Positions 35,030 to 46,559 of a stretch of DNA of 64,000 nt are shown here, piece after piece (the stretch's first letter is position 1; every line of letters starts with the position of its first letter). The stretch is from Aquatica leii (Eukaryota; Arthropoda; Insecta; Coleoptera; Lampyridae): positions 42,663,117 to 42,727,116 of the forward strand of contig CM069436.1 of assembly GCA_035610365.1 (NCBI GenBank). Direction: 5' to 3'. The translations under genes and the position numbers were made by a program. Below the pieces are notes generated by a model. The model had not been told where the DNA came from. It searched no databases and worked only from the letters and a program-made list of their open reading frames with translations.

Positions 35030-36530
35030 AAATTACTTTGTTGAACTTCATTCTAAACATATTCAAAATGGTAAGGGTACAAAAAATATTTTTTTAAAAC
35101 ACGATTTACCGTACAATAGGACGCGTTAACTTTGCGACTGATTTTTGTAGTGCTACTTTGTGATCGATCTTCTACAATTTGCTATATCTGCACATATATT
35201 AAAGAAAAACATATATTAAAATTTTGATTTTATTGAAAAGATTATTCTACTTCCGGAGCTAATACACGAGATGGTTTTTCTCAACCATGGCCTCCAGTTT
35301 CTCTAAGTTCTTGCATACGTCAAGTTAACATGTTGCTATTTTTTTAACCATTCAAATTTAAATTATAATCAAAATTATAAGAATTATTTTAAATATACTT
35401 TTCTTTTTTGTTTGTTTCCCGATAAAGAACAAAACGCGCATAATTTCTTTAAAAAGTTTAATTTTATCTTAAAATTTTGATGCTACCCTAGTAGCACACA
35501 AAGTTGGAACCATATGGTTCCGATCTGTTCCCGATATTTGAGTATTAGCCAATATTGGTTATTTAAAACCCTTCTTGTTACAATATTGACAGTCTATTAT
35601 TATCCTATGTAGTAAAACGATGCAAAATAGACTGTAAAACTTTGTAGATACCTAGATCTTGTCAAAGGTACATCTTTATCTCTAAGTAAATAAACATTAA
35701 ATAATTGCATAAATGCAATGTAGGGATGCAACGAATATTAAATTGTAATCTGTAAACATTCTGGTTAAATTATTTTTTGTTACAATCTATTATTTAGGTA
35801 GATGTAAAAAGATCTGTCTCAAACTCAAAATATATACACATGACATAGTCAAAAAATTTTACAATAAAGTATCTAAAACGTTATATAATTATAATTTATA
35901 ATGAAATCAAACAAAAGTAAATGTTTACATAGTTGTATTTTGTGTACGAAAAATGTGATTTTAAAGTTTTTACTAATTAAATTTATTTGAATAGTAAGCT
36001 TACCAAATAGTGATTTTAGAAACATGATTACGTGCATTCGGTACGTATACCAGCTATTCTGAACCACGTTTTTTTATATTTTTTAAAGCTATACTTGACA
36101 AGTAGTTTCGTTCATAGTTTTACTGACCCTTTGTGAATAGTTGTATTGTTATATTTTCTTACCTTCCATCTAATAATATTATATTATATATTGTTTTCGA
36201 CCACTAAGTTAATGTTAGCTGCAAGTATTTATATGGATTTAATGCAAATTCATTTTTTTTTATTATAACAATAAATATTATTTTTGATTGAATAATTTGC
36301 CATATTTGCAGTTTTTAATTTGGGTTTACTAAAATTTTGATAAAAACATTTTTTTGGTTTAAAATATTTAAAATTAGTAATTTAATTCCATAAATAACGT
36401 TATATAATGTTGATCCATTAAATTCCTAATATATCAAATTTAATAATTAAATTATTACAGAAATTTTAAATATTGCTTGTACTCACGAGCAAACTATCAG
36501 TTTTAAGTTATTACATGCAATAAACTGTTA

Positions 36531-36748
36531 ATGAAAACTGCAAATGTTGAAGATCTAGAAGAACCAGAAAAAAATAAAGCATTGGTAAGCTGCAATTTCT
36601 AATTTTAAAAAGAAATTTCATTTTTTTATAGCAATACGAAAAAATTCTAAACGACGCAACGGCTTTATACTCAAGTTTTGAAAGAAAGAATAAATTATCA
36701 TTTTGTAATACATTAAAAAATTACGAGGTTATTTTTCGTAAGCTCTAA
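36531..36748 (+). CDS. Candidate spliced small protein inside the TIR element
   Basis: Proposed join 36531-36584 and 36632-36748. Exon 1 (MKTANVEDLEEPEKNKAL) ends TTG/GTAAGC. The 47-base intron ends with a T run and TTTTTTTATAG. Exon 2 stays in frame and reads QYEKILNDATALYSSFERKN and on to a stop at 36746-36748. An alternative continues further: leaving exon 2 at GAG/GTTATT (36728) and rejoining after GTTGCAG (near 36788) gives LDTDSNRCQTQIFENLITDV and a stop after HGN. The protein of 56-75 residues is charged and probably helical. No domain is recognised. Coding-like composition over three exons makes chance less likely, but there is no outside support. Confidence 0.33.
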
Positions 36749-37114
36749 ATGTATGTAAATTAATATAATTTTTTTTGTTAAAGTTGCAGTTGGACACCGA
36801 TTCCAATAGATGCCAGACACAAATATTCGAAAATCTTATCACCGATGTTCATGGCAATTAACAGCTAAAGAAAAATAACTTTTTAGTTGGTTTTATGTAT
36901 TATTGTTCTGTGTAATAATTATTGATTTATTTTTAATTTAATAGCTAATTTTTTTTCCTATTTTTATCTAATTCATTGCTGAAAATAATAATTTTACTAC
37001 ATGTAAAAAATTTGTCAATATTTTTTGTAGACAATAAAGAATATATACGTTACCAAATTATTATAATATGTATTACCAACAATTAATCTATTGAATATAA
37101 AATAAAGATTAGTA

Positions 37115-37300
37115 TAAAATGTAGAACAATTTTTGATGCTCAATGTAGAACTAACACACGTCACCAATGTAGAATAGATGTCGGTTACCAATGTAGAACT
37201 AATATAGATTGTCAATGTACAATAGTTGTCAATTGTCAATTTAAAATAGATGTCAGCTTACAATATGTAACTTAATAAGTACCAACGTAGAAAACACATC
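37115..37300. repeat. 24-bp tandem repeat array, about seven units
   Basis: Units begin CAATGTAGAACTAA or CAATGTAGAATAGATG and recur every 24 bases (for example 37140, 37164, 37188). The flanking units are more decayed and one is 22 bases. On the minus strand the array encodes an 8-residue repeat (STLVT-type) in frame from 37239. It lies about 125 bases inside the right end of the TIR element, as subterminal repeats do in several DNA-transposon families. Confidence 0.8.
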
Positions 37301-37429
37301 GGTTCTCAAACAAGGACAAATATGTATAGATGTATACTTATTATATATAAAAGTGTTGCATTTTAATGTTGCACCAATATTGATAGCCTATCTCGATCCA
37401 ATCTGGTTGTGCTACTAGAGTAGCGATAC

Positions 37430-40400
37430 CGTACATTAAAACGATATATCACTGTATTCTGCAGTTTTACATAACAAAGAAAAAAATTAATTCAAATATT
37501 ATGAAGTACGAGTACATTTACACGAATCATCAACTAAAGAAATTCGTAAAAAAATCAAAGCAGATTGTCAAACTCAGTTCTAAGAAACCTGAATTTAGTT
37601 CTTTTTTATTAACTAGTTCACCAGATCTCGTTCAACAAACGGAATTAGTACAATGTACTAGTTGTTTAAGACATTTAAAACAACGCACCAAAGGATGCAT
37701 AAAGTTTGTGGTGCAGATTTGTATTTAACTCTGGTATTTTCTTTCGAATTTCAATTAGGGGACCAATGCGCGATGCGTCGGTGTACTGGCACCTAATAAA
37801 ATAAAAATTAAAACGCCTTTTTGAATTCACAATTTTATTGAAAGTTGGCGTAATCTTAATTAGCAACTCTAGTAAAAAAACCTTTAATTGAACTGAAAAC
37901 CGATTTTTAAATCTTTTTTATAGGCACTTTCCAAAGAATATTAATCAGAAACTGCAAAACATGATAAAACAGTTATATAAACATTTATTTAATAGTATCG
38001 ATTACACAAGGTACAAATAAGTTTAGATTAAATACAATAATTATCGTCATCAAAATAACAAATATAAAATACGTAATGATAATTGAAATAAATACTGTGG
38101 GAAAAAACCTTGTAGCCAATGCAGTCTAGAAAAGGAAAGTATTGACGTTATCAAAACTATGTGATGTGTAATACAATATTTGCAAGAAACAAATGTATGC
38201 AAGTACTAGTTCACTTTATAATACAGAACTAATTCATTTACACATTTTCACTGATAAACCAGGATAATTAAACTAGTTCGTTCAAGAACTACACATAACT
38301 AACCTAAAGTCTTGTTTTGGTTACAACCAAAGATAAACGTGAATGTGTACACAAAGTACATTTTGTTAAGCAGAGTCAGTAATAAAACTAAAAAATAAAC
38401 ATTAGTACCTGCTTTCATTATTTTATTAACAATTTATTTTGTAGATAATGGAAAATTAAAGAAAACAATCAACACACTAAATCAATACGTTTCACGGATT
38501 TTACAGCATTTACCTACAATTTTTTTTATTTGTTTAGATAGTCAGGACCGACTTAAAAACTTTAATTGCATATATCCCAAAACTGGGCTATTTTAGACCA
38601 AATCTTAAAAAAAAATTATTTAACACTGCAGGGAAATTACTTCTTGAGTTTGTAGTCGTATTTCAGTGCAAATTACTTGTAAGTTGTTTTTTTTAAATGT
38701 TCTTAAATATTATCTAAATTACGTATAAATAGTTAGTTTTAAATAAATTAGTTTTAAAATTCGTTAAAATATGTATATTAAAAGTTCTAAATATGAAGTT
38801 TCAAATTGTGATTTAAATTTTATTCAAAAATTGTATAACATGTCTATTTCTTATGATAAATTATTAACTTAATTTATACGTTATAACTAGCAAATAGAAA
38901 TGAATCCGTTGAATCTTAGAGCAATAAAGTTTTAAATACAAATTAATTAGCACTTGATAAATAATATCATAAATTAAGAGTTAAAACATTAATTTTAAAA
39001 ATCGCGATAATTATATTACGTTTATGTATTTTTTTAATGTATTTGAATAGAAACATAAAAAAACAAAAATTAAATAAACAATTTATATATCAACTTTATT
39101 ATAAAAATTGTTTAATACAGACAATACTTTGTAAGTATCTATATATGTATGTATATATAATCGAACTGACTATATTTGTGCTAAACATCAAAACCGAAGC
39201 GCAAATTGATAAATAGACTTACATTAGTCTGAATGAAAACAATCAGCTCAGAAATATCAAATGCGCACAAAATTTAATTAAACACGACATTAATTAATTA
39301 ATCGTTTAACAAACATTTTGCAATGAATTTAATAATTTACTGCACAATATCAACATCTGAAACTGCAAACTTTTAAACAGACATGCTATATCTCTCAAAA
39401 AATAACTTTTAAGGATTTTTAATACATTAGATGATTCGGCGTTGCTGTCATTAAATATACAGACAATTATCATCCCTTCTCAGTCGTGTTCATTATAAAA
39501 AAAAAGTAAACAAAAATCAAACAATAGGATATACTATTAGAAAACTAATTTAATCAAAATAATCTATTGTTATTAATTTTAGTACAACTTTAAATCACAA
39601 AAAAATAAAAATTTGCCATTTATTAACGTGTGCTTTACAACTAGAAGTAGAAATTTGAAACTGGTATTATGTTCAAAAATATATTTTGTCAACCAATATT
39701 AGAAAGAAATATTGGGTTTAAATAATACACAATCTAAAAACAACTTTATTAATAAAATCAGTTGAACTAAAAAAAATTCTATCAAATACCCCAGTAAACA
39801 GCTGTTTCCTTCTTTTAGAACTTATCAGCAAGTTTTCTAATCACAATTTCTTGTTTTTGTTGATAACGTTGGTATTACCAGCTATTAGAATTACAACAAA
39901 CTAATTAATTACGTTTATTTATCATTATCAACTAAACAAATAAAATAAAGTAAGAATTAATTTCACTTCAAAAGAATTGATTGAGCCATATCTGATTTTT
40001 TTAATTTTTTTTTTATTATAAACGACTTTTCGCGTAGGCCGCGTCTTAGTTGAACATCCCGACTTTTTAGGCTTGGTCCTAGTCTCTCCTTGAAAGCCAA
40101 AACAAGAAGTAGAACTTAGAAAAACTAGAACTAAACTTAAAAATTCTGGGTGTATATAATATTATTCAGTGCATACAAACTTTCCAGATTTAAAAACTTA
40201 ACACATTTGTGACATATTTACAAATCTGACTGGTAAAAAAATAGTTTTGAGCTAGTCTAAAAAAGATATTTTATATAACCAACTATGTTGTGAACATTTG
40301 TACCGCGTTCCTTGAAAACAGCATCTTTTTTACAGCACTAAAAATTCTTTAGTGTAGCATTATTCTTTAGATTGCTATAATAGTAATTAAATATGGTTTT

Positions 40401-41090
40401 TGAATTATAGTCTTAAGCGATTACTCATTTCATCAATTCATCAAAATGTGTAACACTTTACTGTTTAGCGTGCTCGTTTATTTTTAATGTTGTTACTTAA
40501 CCGTTTACTTAAACTGTGCTTCTGACAAATTAAAAATTCTCTAGAACATTGTCGTTTGATTTGATAGCAAGTTATAAATCCGTTTGCAAATTTGCCTTTC
40601 TTGGTTTTTCTTAACCCATAACTACTTTAATCAGACGGTTTGGCATTTAGTTTTTTTTTTCTAAATATTCTTTAAAACAATTTATTAATGCTTTTTTGCT
40701 GAAATTTTTAAAAACTTTAGTGCGTAAAATATTTTGGCATTCTTAAATCATATTTTTGTGCTGCCAACATCGCAAACGTCAATATTCGTTCGTTAGTGTA
40801 GTTACGTAATGAACGAAAAAAGCTCTAGGGTGGCAAAATGAAAACTAGGAATCCACATAAAAGTAAGTGTTCAAAGTCAATTAATATATTAGAATGAGTA
40901 TGCGACAGGTGGAAAAATCATTTTAAAAATCTTGAAATTCAGTTAAAATTGAAGAAAAACGATGGTAAAGTTAATGTCAAATCTGACAGATTTAGTAATA
41001 AATGTAGTACCAACATATTATATTTCTGTTGATTTTTTTTTATTTTTTCAAAAAAGAATGTAATTTTATGAAAGGCAACACAAAAAATAA
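37430..41090. other. AT-rich stretch, nothing firmly recognised
   Basis: The minus frame 37866-37675 (YTDASRIGPLIEIRKKIPEL) and plus frame 37501-37728 look coding-like but belong to no family I know. A GC-richer patch at 40030-40095 reads as basic peptide on the minus strand. The rest is AT-rich without features. Confidence 0.35.
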
Positions 41091-41092
41091 TG

Positions 41093-41212
41093 TACATTAC
41101 TCTCGTCGAAAGAATCATAGCATAACTCACTCACATGCAACGCTCGGCCGTGCGGCCTCGCGTCGCATTAACGTTCGTTATGCTATTTCTTACTTTCGAC
41201 TCTTGTTACGTA
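41093..41212. repeat. CpG-rich-apex hairpin 3
   Basis: The left arm (TACATTACTC, then CGTCGAAAG, then ATAGCATAAC, then TGCAACGC) pairs imperfectly with the right arm (GCGTCGCATTAACG, then GTTATGCTAT, then CTTTCGAC, then TTGTTACGTA). The apex CTCGGCCGTGCGGCCTCG is almost pure G+C. The architecture matches the hairpins at 21896 and 25981. Confidence 0.7.
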
Positions 41213-41264
41213 AACTACTATTATTCTACTACTTACTGTAATGCATTAAAACACACTGTTTTAA

Positions 41265-42495
41265 TCAAACAGTAAAGACTCCAAACTGCAAGACTTTATT
41301 CAAACATACAATGACGTGACGGCCCACCGGCAAAATTCCCGGTATCCCGGTGTGCCCATCCGCCCTTGACCACTGAAAAAATAAAGTCTTGACTTGTTCA
41401 AGGTCTCTGTTGCATCCAGATCTTGTATTGTATTGTTCGTGAAAAATTCTAGCAAAATAAACAAATATCTTACACATAAAGAACTACAATGTGCGTTATT
41501 AATTGCTGCAGCATCCTATGTAATTTAATCATAAAAACTGAGATTACACATTTTAGGTATTTAAAAGGTTAAGCTTATTAAATCGCACAAAAACAAATGT
41601 TACAAATGTTTTCGTCATTTCCTTATCTAAACAACACGTATAAAAACCACAAATATTTGCATCTTTTGCTAATCCGAACTACAAATACAAAAATAAACAT
41701 TTGCTTTTTATGATTTACTTACCATAAAGTATAATTTTGTAAAGACTAACTACCAACTTAATATTATTTTTGAGTTGTTGCTTAATGCATACCACACAAG
41801 TTAATTTTAAATTTTAATTAGCCGATTTTTGATTTCGTCGTTTAAAGGTCTTGAAAATTTAATTTATTTTTAACTTGTACTACTTTGTGGCAGTGTACAC
41901 CACCATAACACTAAAGATGCTTCTAACTTACGAACTCCTTACTATAGGTTATTATTAAACCAATGTGGTTTTTATTGTCTGCGATCAAAGTTATTTAACC
42001 ATTTGTCTCAAGCACTTATAAATCTTTCAGATCTTTCTATTTTAAGTTCATTTCAAAATTATAGTTTTGACTGCAATAAGTTGATTTTATCTAAACGAAG
42101 AAATGTCATATTAATCTTATAGGAATCAAAAGTAAATTAAATAAATTTTATATTTTTTTAAATGCCACAGAATATAAGATTTATTCAGCTTTATATTTTG
42201 TTGTAAATATTGTTTAGACATTTTAGCGCTGTGGTATGTGCCATTTGTCTGACGGTTAGAAACCGTGTATTGAAATAGTAACACATTTTTATAAAATTAT
42301 TAGTAATCAATAATTTTACACCGTTTTGACACAAGCAGTCGTTTCCTTTAACTAAAAATTGTTAAATGATATTAATAGTGATCAATTGTATCCTTTACTT
42401 CTAAACTTAGTTCTACCAAAGAATTATGACACGTCTTACTAAGATGCTTTTGTTGTTAATTGTAGATATGATATGTAAAACTCACTAAACGTTAT
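41265..42495. other. AT-rich stretch, nothing recognised
   Basis: A short GC-richer patch at about 41310-41420 (CGGCCCACCGGCAAAATTCC) interrupts AT-rich DNA. No gene or repeat is identified. Confidence 0.45.
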
Positions 42496-42502
42496 CATTT
42501 AT

Positions 42503-43075
42503 TATGGAGAATTTAAGAGCTGTATCATACAAAGCAAAACCAAATAGAATAGTAACTCTAATTTCTTTGTTACATGACGATAACTCAGTAAATAAATTGT
42601 AAGATAAGCTTCAAATTATTTTAAATTATAACGATACCAAAGGAGCAGTGGATACATTTCAAGGGCTAACAAAAAAACTAAGAGCTAGCTAATGTGCGTA
42701 TTTTACAATAAGGTAAACATTGACAACATCAACTCATTTGTGATGTATCTACAAAACAATTACAATAAAAAAAAAACAGAGGGACAAATCGGAGAGAGCA
42801 ACCAATGAATCGTTTTAACGTCATGGTGAAGTTAGACGAACAGCTGACGGAACCGTGGATTAGTAAACGTCTAGCTTTACACAAATTCTCAAAAGAATTA
42901 GAACAGTATATTAAAAGATGCGTTTTTTCTACAAGTGAAATCTACAACAAGATACTGCGGAAACTACTGTTGCCACTGCTGTTTTACACCAAGCAAGTGA
43001 TACTAGTTACAAAAAGAAATCTGCAATTTCTGGAATTATAAAAGAGACTGTCAAAAATGAGATACGACTCTTGTA
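42503..43075 (+). pseudogene. Unrecognised decayed coding tract
   Basis: ATG at 42503 opens a frame of about 32 codons ending at a TAA. Broken frames continue, including 42805-43041 (LHKFSKELEQYIKRCVFS) and a second frame ending with KYCPNYCEKLKKL near 43110-43135. The charged composition differs from random AT-rich translation, so a transposon protein is likely. No family is recognised. Confidence 0.2.
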
Positions 43076-43439
43076 GTAACAGCATTTATGGGAGCATCAT
43101 AAAAAATATTGCCCAAATTATTGTGAAAAACTGAAAAAACTGTTTTTTTTTAAATCTAATATTTTAATAAAACTTTTCGTTGGTGTTTTAAATTGTTATT
43201 GTCAATTTTTTTTTATATGTTATGTTAAAAATGTCTTAGTATGAAATTTGTTCTTTGTATAAGATTTGTTTTCTAGACTTCGTGCCATCCTAGAGAGGAT
43301 CGTTGTTAAATGAATTGTCCAACGCATAAGACCGCATTCTTGTTTTTATTTCAAACATATCCATGCGATTTTCAACTAAATATTTTGTGACTTAATTGGA
43401 AGTCTTCTTTTGGGGTTAGCGGTTGTTCCCGATTCCTGC

Positions 43440-44318
43440 AATTTAATTTAATTTTTCCGAAATTGTCTGTAGCAGGTCCTCATACCCTCGCAACTGTTGT
43501 GTGAAAATAAGATTACACGTTCGAAAAATTTCTATGATGACGTCACGATTCTATAGAGTGAATTGATTTGGGATCAGTAGAAATTATTTACCGATTAAAT
43601 CGATTGATATAAGGATTGTACTTGTGGTAACACCCTAAGTGCGTTTAATTCTTTTTCTGCAAATTAACTTATAGTAAATATTCCTAAAATTTGCACCAGC
43701 TAGCCGCAGACCTTCATCGAGAAGTAAGTGTAAGTATTTTACTTCCTATTTTTTTTAAATTTAATTTCGTGTTACTTTGTCGGTTGGTTGTATCTCTAAC
43801 TACACGTACATGCTCGGTCGTAATTACAATTAACTACCAATTTGTGTTGTATTTATAAAATCAGAAGAGACGGTGTGCTGTGGTTCTTAACCTTATTGAG
43901 GGTTACGTTTGCGAATTGAAATTTATAAGTACAAAATGTTTTATACTTTTTGTCAAAATGTAAATATTTATGCCAACGAATTTGCTTTATTGTGCGACCT
44001 GTTACCCAACCAAAAAGATGGGTCTTACTTTATACTGTGTATGTAACATCGACCTACGTTCTAACATTTATATAAAAACATACTTTGTTTTTGAACTTTG
44101 TCTGTGATAGAATAAACATACTCTAATCTACTAGTTACGTGTTGTTTTTTATTCTCATACGACTCAGGTAGATGTAAGCGGAGTATATTCACTCATTTTT
44201 GTCTTCTCCGTTTTGGCGTCCTTTTATAGTTCGGCACCAGGAAGCTGACGACCCAATCTTTGGAAGCATCTGAGTGAGTCGGCGCCAATACAGTAACAAA
44301 AAAATCCACGTAACAATG
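43440..44318 (+). mobile_element. Possible LTR/leader remnant interrupted by the Tc1 element
   Basis: Less AT-biased than its surroundings. It has an AATAAA near 44112 followed by CATACTC..GTTACGTG. CCGTTTTGGCGTCCTTTT (near 44210) and GAGTCGGCGCCAA (near 44275) then follow, the sort of sequence found around LTR ends and primer-binding sites. No coding sequence follows because the Tc1/mariner element begins at 44321. The assignment is weak. Confidence 0.22.
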
Positions 44319-44320
44319 TA

Positions 44321-44453
44321 CACTGTCTCAAAAAAACAAATAGACACTTTTAAGCGCGACCTGCAAGGTAGGCAACTAAACTTACGTTATAACAAAACGC
44401 CTAATTAAATTTGACAACATTGGCATTGTAGACATTACTTGCAGCGATATTAC
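44321..44453 (+). repeat. Left inverted repeat of the Tc1/mariner element
   Basis: Pairs with 48261-48393. Shared blocks include GCGACCTGCAAG, AAACTTACGTTATAAC and GTAGACATTACTTGCAG. Confidence 0.9.
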
Positions 44454-45139
44454 GATATCTGCCTCAATATTTCTCTGCTTAGGTAATTAAAAAAATTTAA
44501 TTGTTAGTTATGATTAAATAAGTTTTATCTATAGCTCGAATAATGATAAACTGTATGCTCAAATATAAAACCACTGTACTAATTAGCCTAAAAGTCTTAA
44601 TATATCTGGATTAAGTTAAAGTCAACATTTTGATTAAAACGTAATTAATGGTCAAACAAATGCAGTATAAATTTCCATTACTTCTTTTAAATTATTTGTA
44701 TAACAAATTAAAGGATTCATATCTCCCTTTATAAAATTAAGTCTAATTTCTCATACAGAACGCTAAAAAAATTCCAAATAAAATTTGAACATAAATACCT
44801 ATGCTGTAAAACTAAAAATTACAAAATTAGAAAAATGCAAAATGTATTTTTTCGCTTTCTCTTTGTAACGTTTAATTTAAGTATTAACTATTTCGAGGAA
44901 ATATAAATTTAATAGTAATGAACTGAAATTTGCAATTTCGTAGTTTGTATTTTTTTATGTTTTAGATTATTATAGTACCTACTACATTTTAATAGAAACA
45001 ATACCTTAGATTTTATTATAAATTATACATAAACACTATTTATATTACAAAAACAAAACTAGATACAGAAAATCCTAATAAAAAACATGATTCAAAAAGT
45101 ATTTATATTTTATTTAAATATTTGTATTTTACATGCTAG

Positions 45140-46060
45140 TAATGGGTGTAATATCCATTATTGGTTATAAATTCGCGTAGACGGTTTGGCATCAAATTGA
45201 TTAAAATTGGCACATACATTAGCTTCTTGAAATCTTTCCCACACGGTATTAATATGGCGATGCAAGTTGTTTGTTATGTTTGTTCTATGTTATTGTTTAG
45301 TTCATCGTTCCACCCACGCACGGTCGCCGCCCACAAATTCTGTATAGGGTTCAAACCCGGTAACTTAGGTAGCCAACGGCTTTTTTCTACTTCTGGATAT
45401 TGTAAGAATTATTCTTAAACTACCCTTGCCGTATGTATAAGAAAATTTTCCTGATCAAACCGAATTGGTCCTTCGAAATAAACAGCTTGTACGGATAGCA
45501 ACATAACATAACGTCTTCCAAAATCGTTAGGTAAGTTTGAGCAGTTAAGCGTCTATCGACACGTTATAATTATCCTGGGCTAGCAGCACTCATCCATCCC
45601 TAGTACGCAGCATTGATTCTCTTCTTTTGTTGGGTTGCACATGTTTTGATTATCTAGAATTACGTTACCTCCAAAGAACTTTTTCATCATCTTGTGAAGT
45701 GCAGAAGGATTATTCATCTAAAAAAACAACACCTTTACAATCAAAATTTAAATGTTCTTCTGAAAACTGCAATCTCCGGTAGGCATTTTCTTCAGTTATT
45801 ACAGGTTTCTATATAGGTCGATAGCAGCTTATTCTTCCAGTTTTCAAAGTATTCTTTATTGTTTGCAAACTGCATTGTAGCTGTAGTTTTTCGCGAATGG
45901 TTGCGGAAGTTGTGAATAGAGTCAAACGAGCATCTTGGATAATGTTGTTTTTTCAACTCTGGATAAAACAGATGGTCTTCCACTTCTATCGGCGGTCTGC
46001 AAAGGACGATTTTTTTTCGCGCTTTGTTCTTGGCGTTGATCCCAATAATGGACCACGTTT
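45140..46060 (-). pseudogene. Tc1-like transposase, decayed
   Basis: Minus-strand frames give in order: SGRPSVLSRVEKTTLSKML (end of the HTH region), TSATIREKLQ, RPI-KPVITEENAYRRLQFS and EEHLNFDCKGVVFLDE (first catalytic Asp retained). Then come FDQENFLIHTARVV, RWLPKLPGLNPIQNLWAATV, and MPNRLREFI near the C-terminus. The second catalytic residue, normally the D of Q-D-N, is Glu here. The third, normally the E of NPIENLW, is Gln. Several stops and frameshifts add to this, so the enzyme is dead. Length and motif order fit a transposase of about 340 residues. Confidence 0.82.
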
Positions 46061-46153
46061 TTCTAATAAAATAAATAATAGTTAATTAAAACTGCGCAGA
46101 AAGGTTTATGTTTATTGAAAAGCACCGATAAAGTAATGTTATTAATTTAAGTA

Positions 46154-46540
46154 AAAAAGTTACGTCTTTTAAGTTAGCAGTACAAGGTTAGCAGAATCAA
46201 ATAAAATATAGTTAGGAATTTGTTGCGAAAGAAAAAAAATTGTAACATTCTTACCGTTTTTTGGCCAAGTTAAGGCAATTTAGCAGTACACCATTCTAAA
46301 AAGTGCTTTAATGAAAGTATTTCTTGTTTAAAATGTGCGTAGAATAATAATAAAACTATCAGCTTTTTTCTTTTACAATCAATTAACAACAATTTATCAA
46401 CCAATTCTACACACATTTTAAACCGAATACCGATTCATTAAAACTCTGACATTCTTTCGCAAGAAATTAGTAACAAATTCCTAATTATGTTTTATATGAT
46501 TTTGCTTTGTATTGCTAACTTGAGGGACGTGAAAAACTTG
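46154..46540. repeat. Foldback element inside the Tc1 element
   Basis: Long imperfect inverted repeat. The left arm (46154-46346) contains AAGTTAGCAGTACAAGG, TAGGAATTTGTT, TTGCGAAAGAA and GTTTAAAATGTGCGTAGAAT. The right arm (46403-46540) contains their complements: ATTCTACACACATTTTAAAC, TTCTTTCGCAA, AACAAATTCCTA and GTATTGCTAACTT. The loop is about 56 bases. There is no coding capacity. It lies just upstream of the transposase. Confidence 0.8.
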
Positions 46541-46559
46541 ATACCCAATTGCTATGTGA

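Larger units (their letters stand above)
35482..37424. mobile_element. 1.94-kb terminal-inverted-repeat element, family unknown
   Basis: The left end GCTACCCTAGTAGCACA and the right end (reverse complement) GCTACTCTAGTAGCACA match at 16 of 17 positions. Weaker similarity continues for about 15 bases more. Each terminus is itself a small palindrome (GCTAC-4-GTAGC). A GAT trinucleotide flanks both ends (35479-35481, 37425-37427) and may be a 3-bp target duplication, as in PIF/Harbinger or CMC elements. Inside are a 16-base palindrome (35506-35521), a candidate spliced small gene (36531-36748) and a 24-bp tandem array near the right end. No transposase domain was seen, so it is probably non-autonomous. 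Confidence 0.6.

Noticed and set aside
35250..35330. Minus-strand QELRETGG...EKPSRV resembling a mariner/IS630 helix-turn-helix linker
   Set aside because: Too short, with a stop, and no catalytic motifs around it.
40030..40095. GC-richer patch suggestive of an RNA gene
   Set aside because: No tRNA cloverleaf can be drawn on either strand; minus translation is merely basic.
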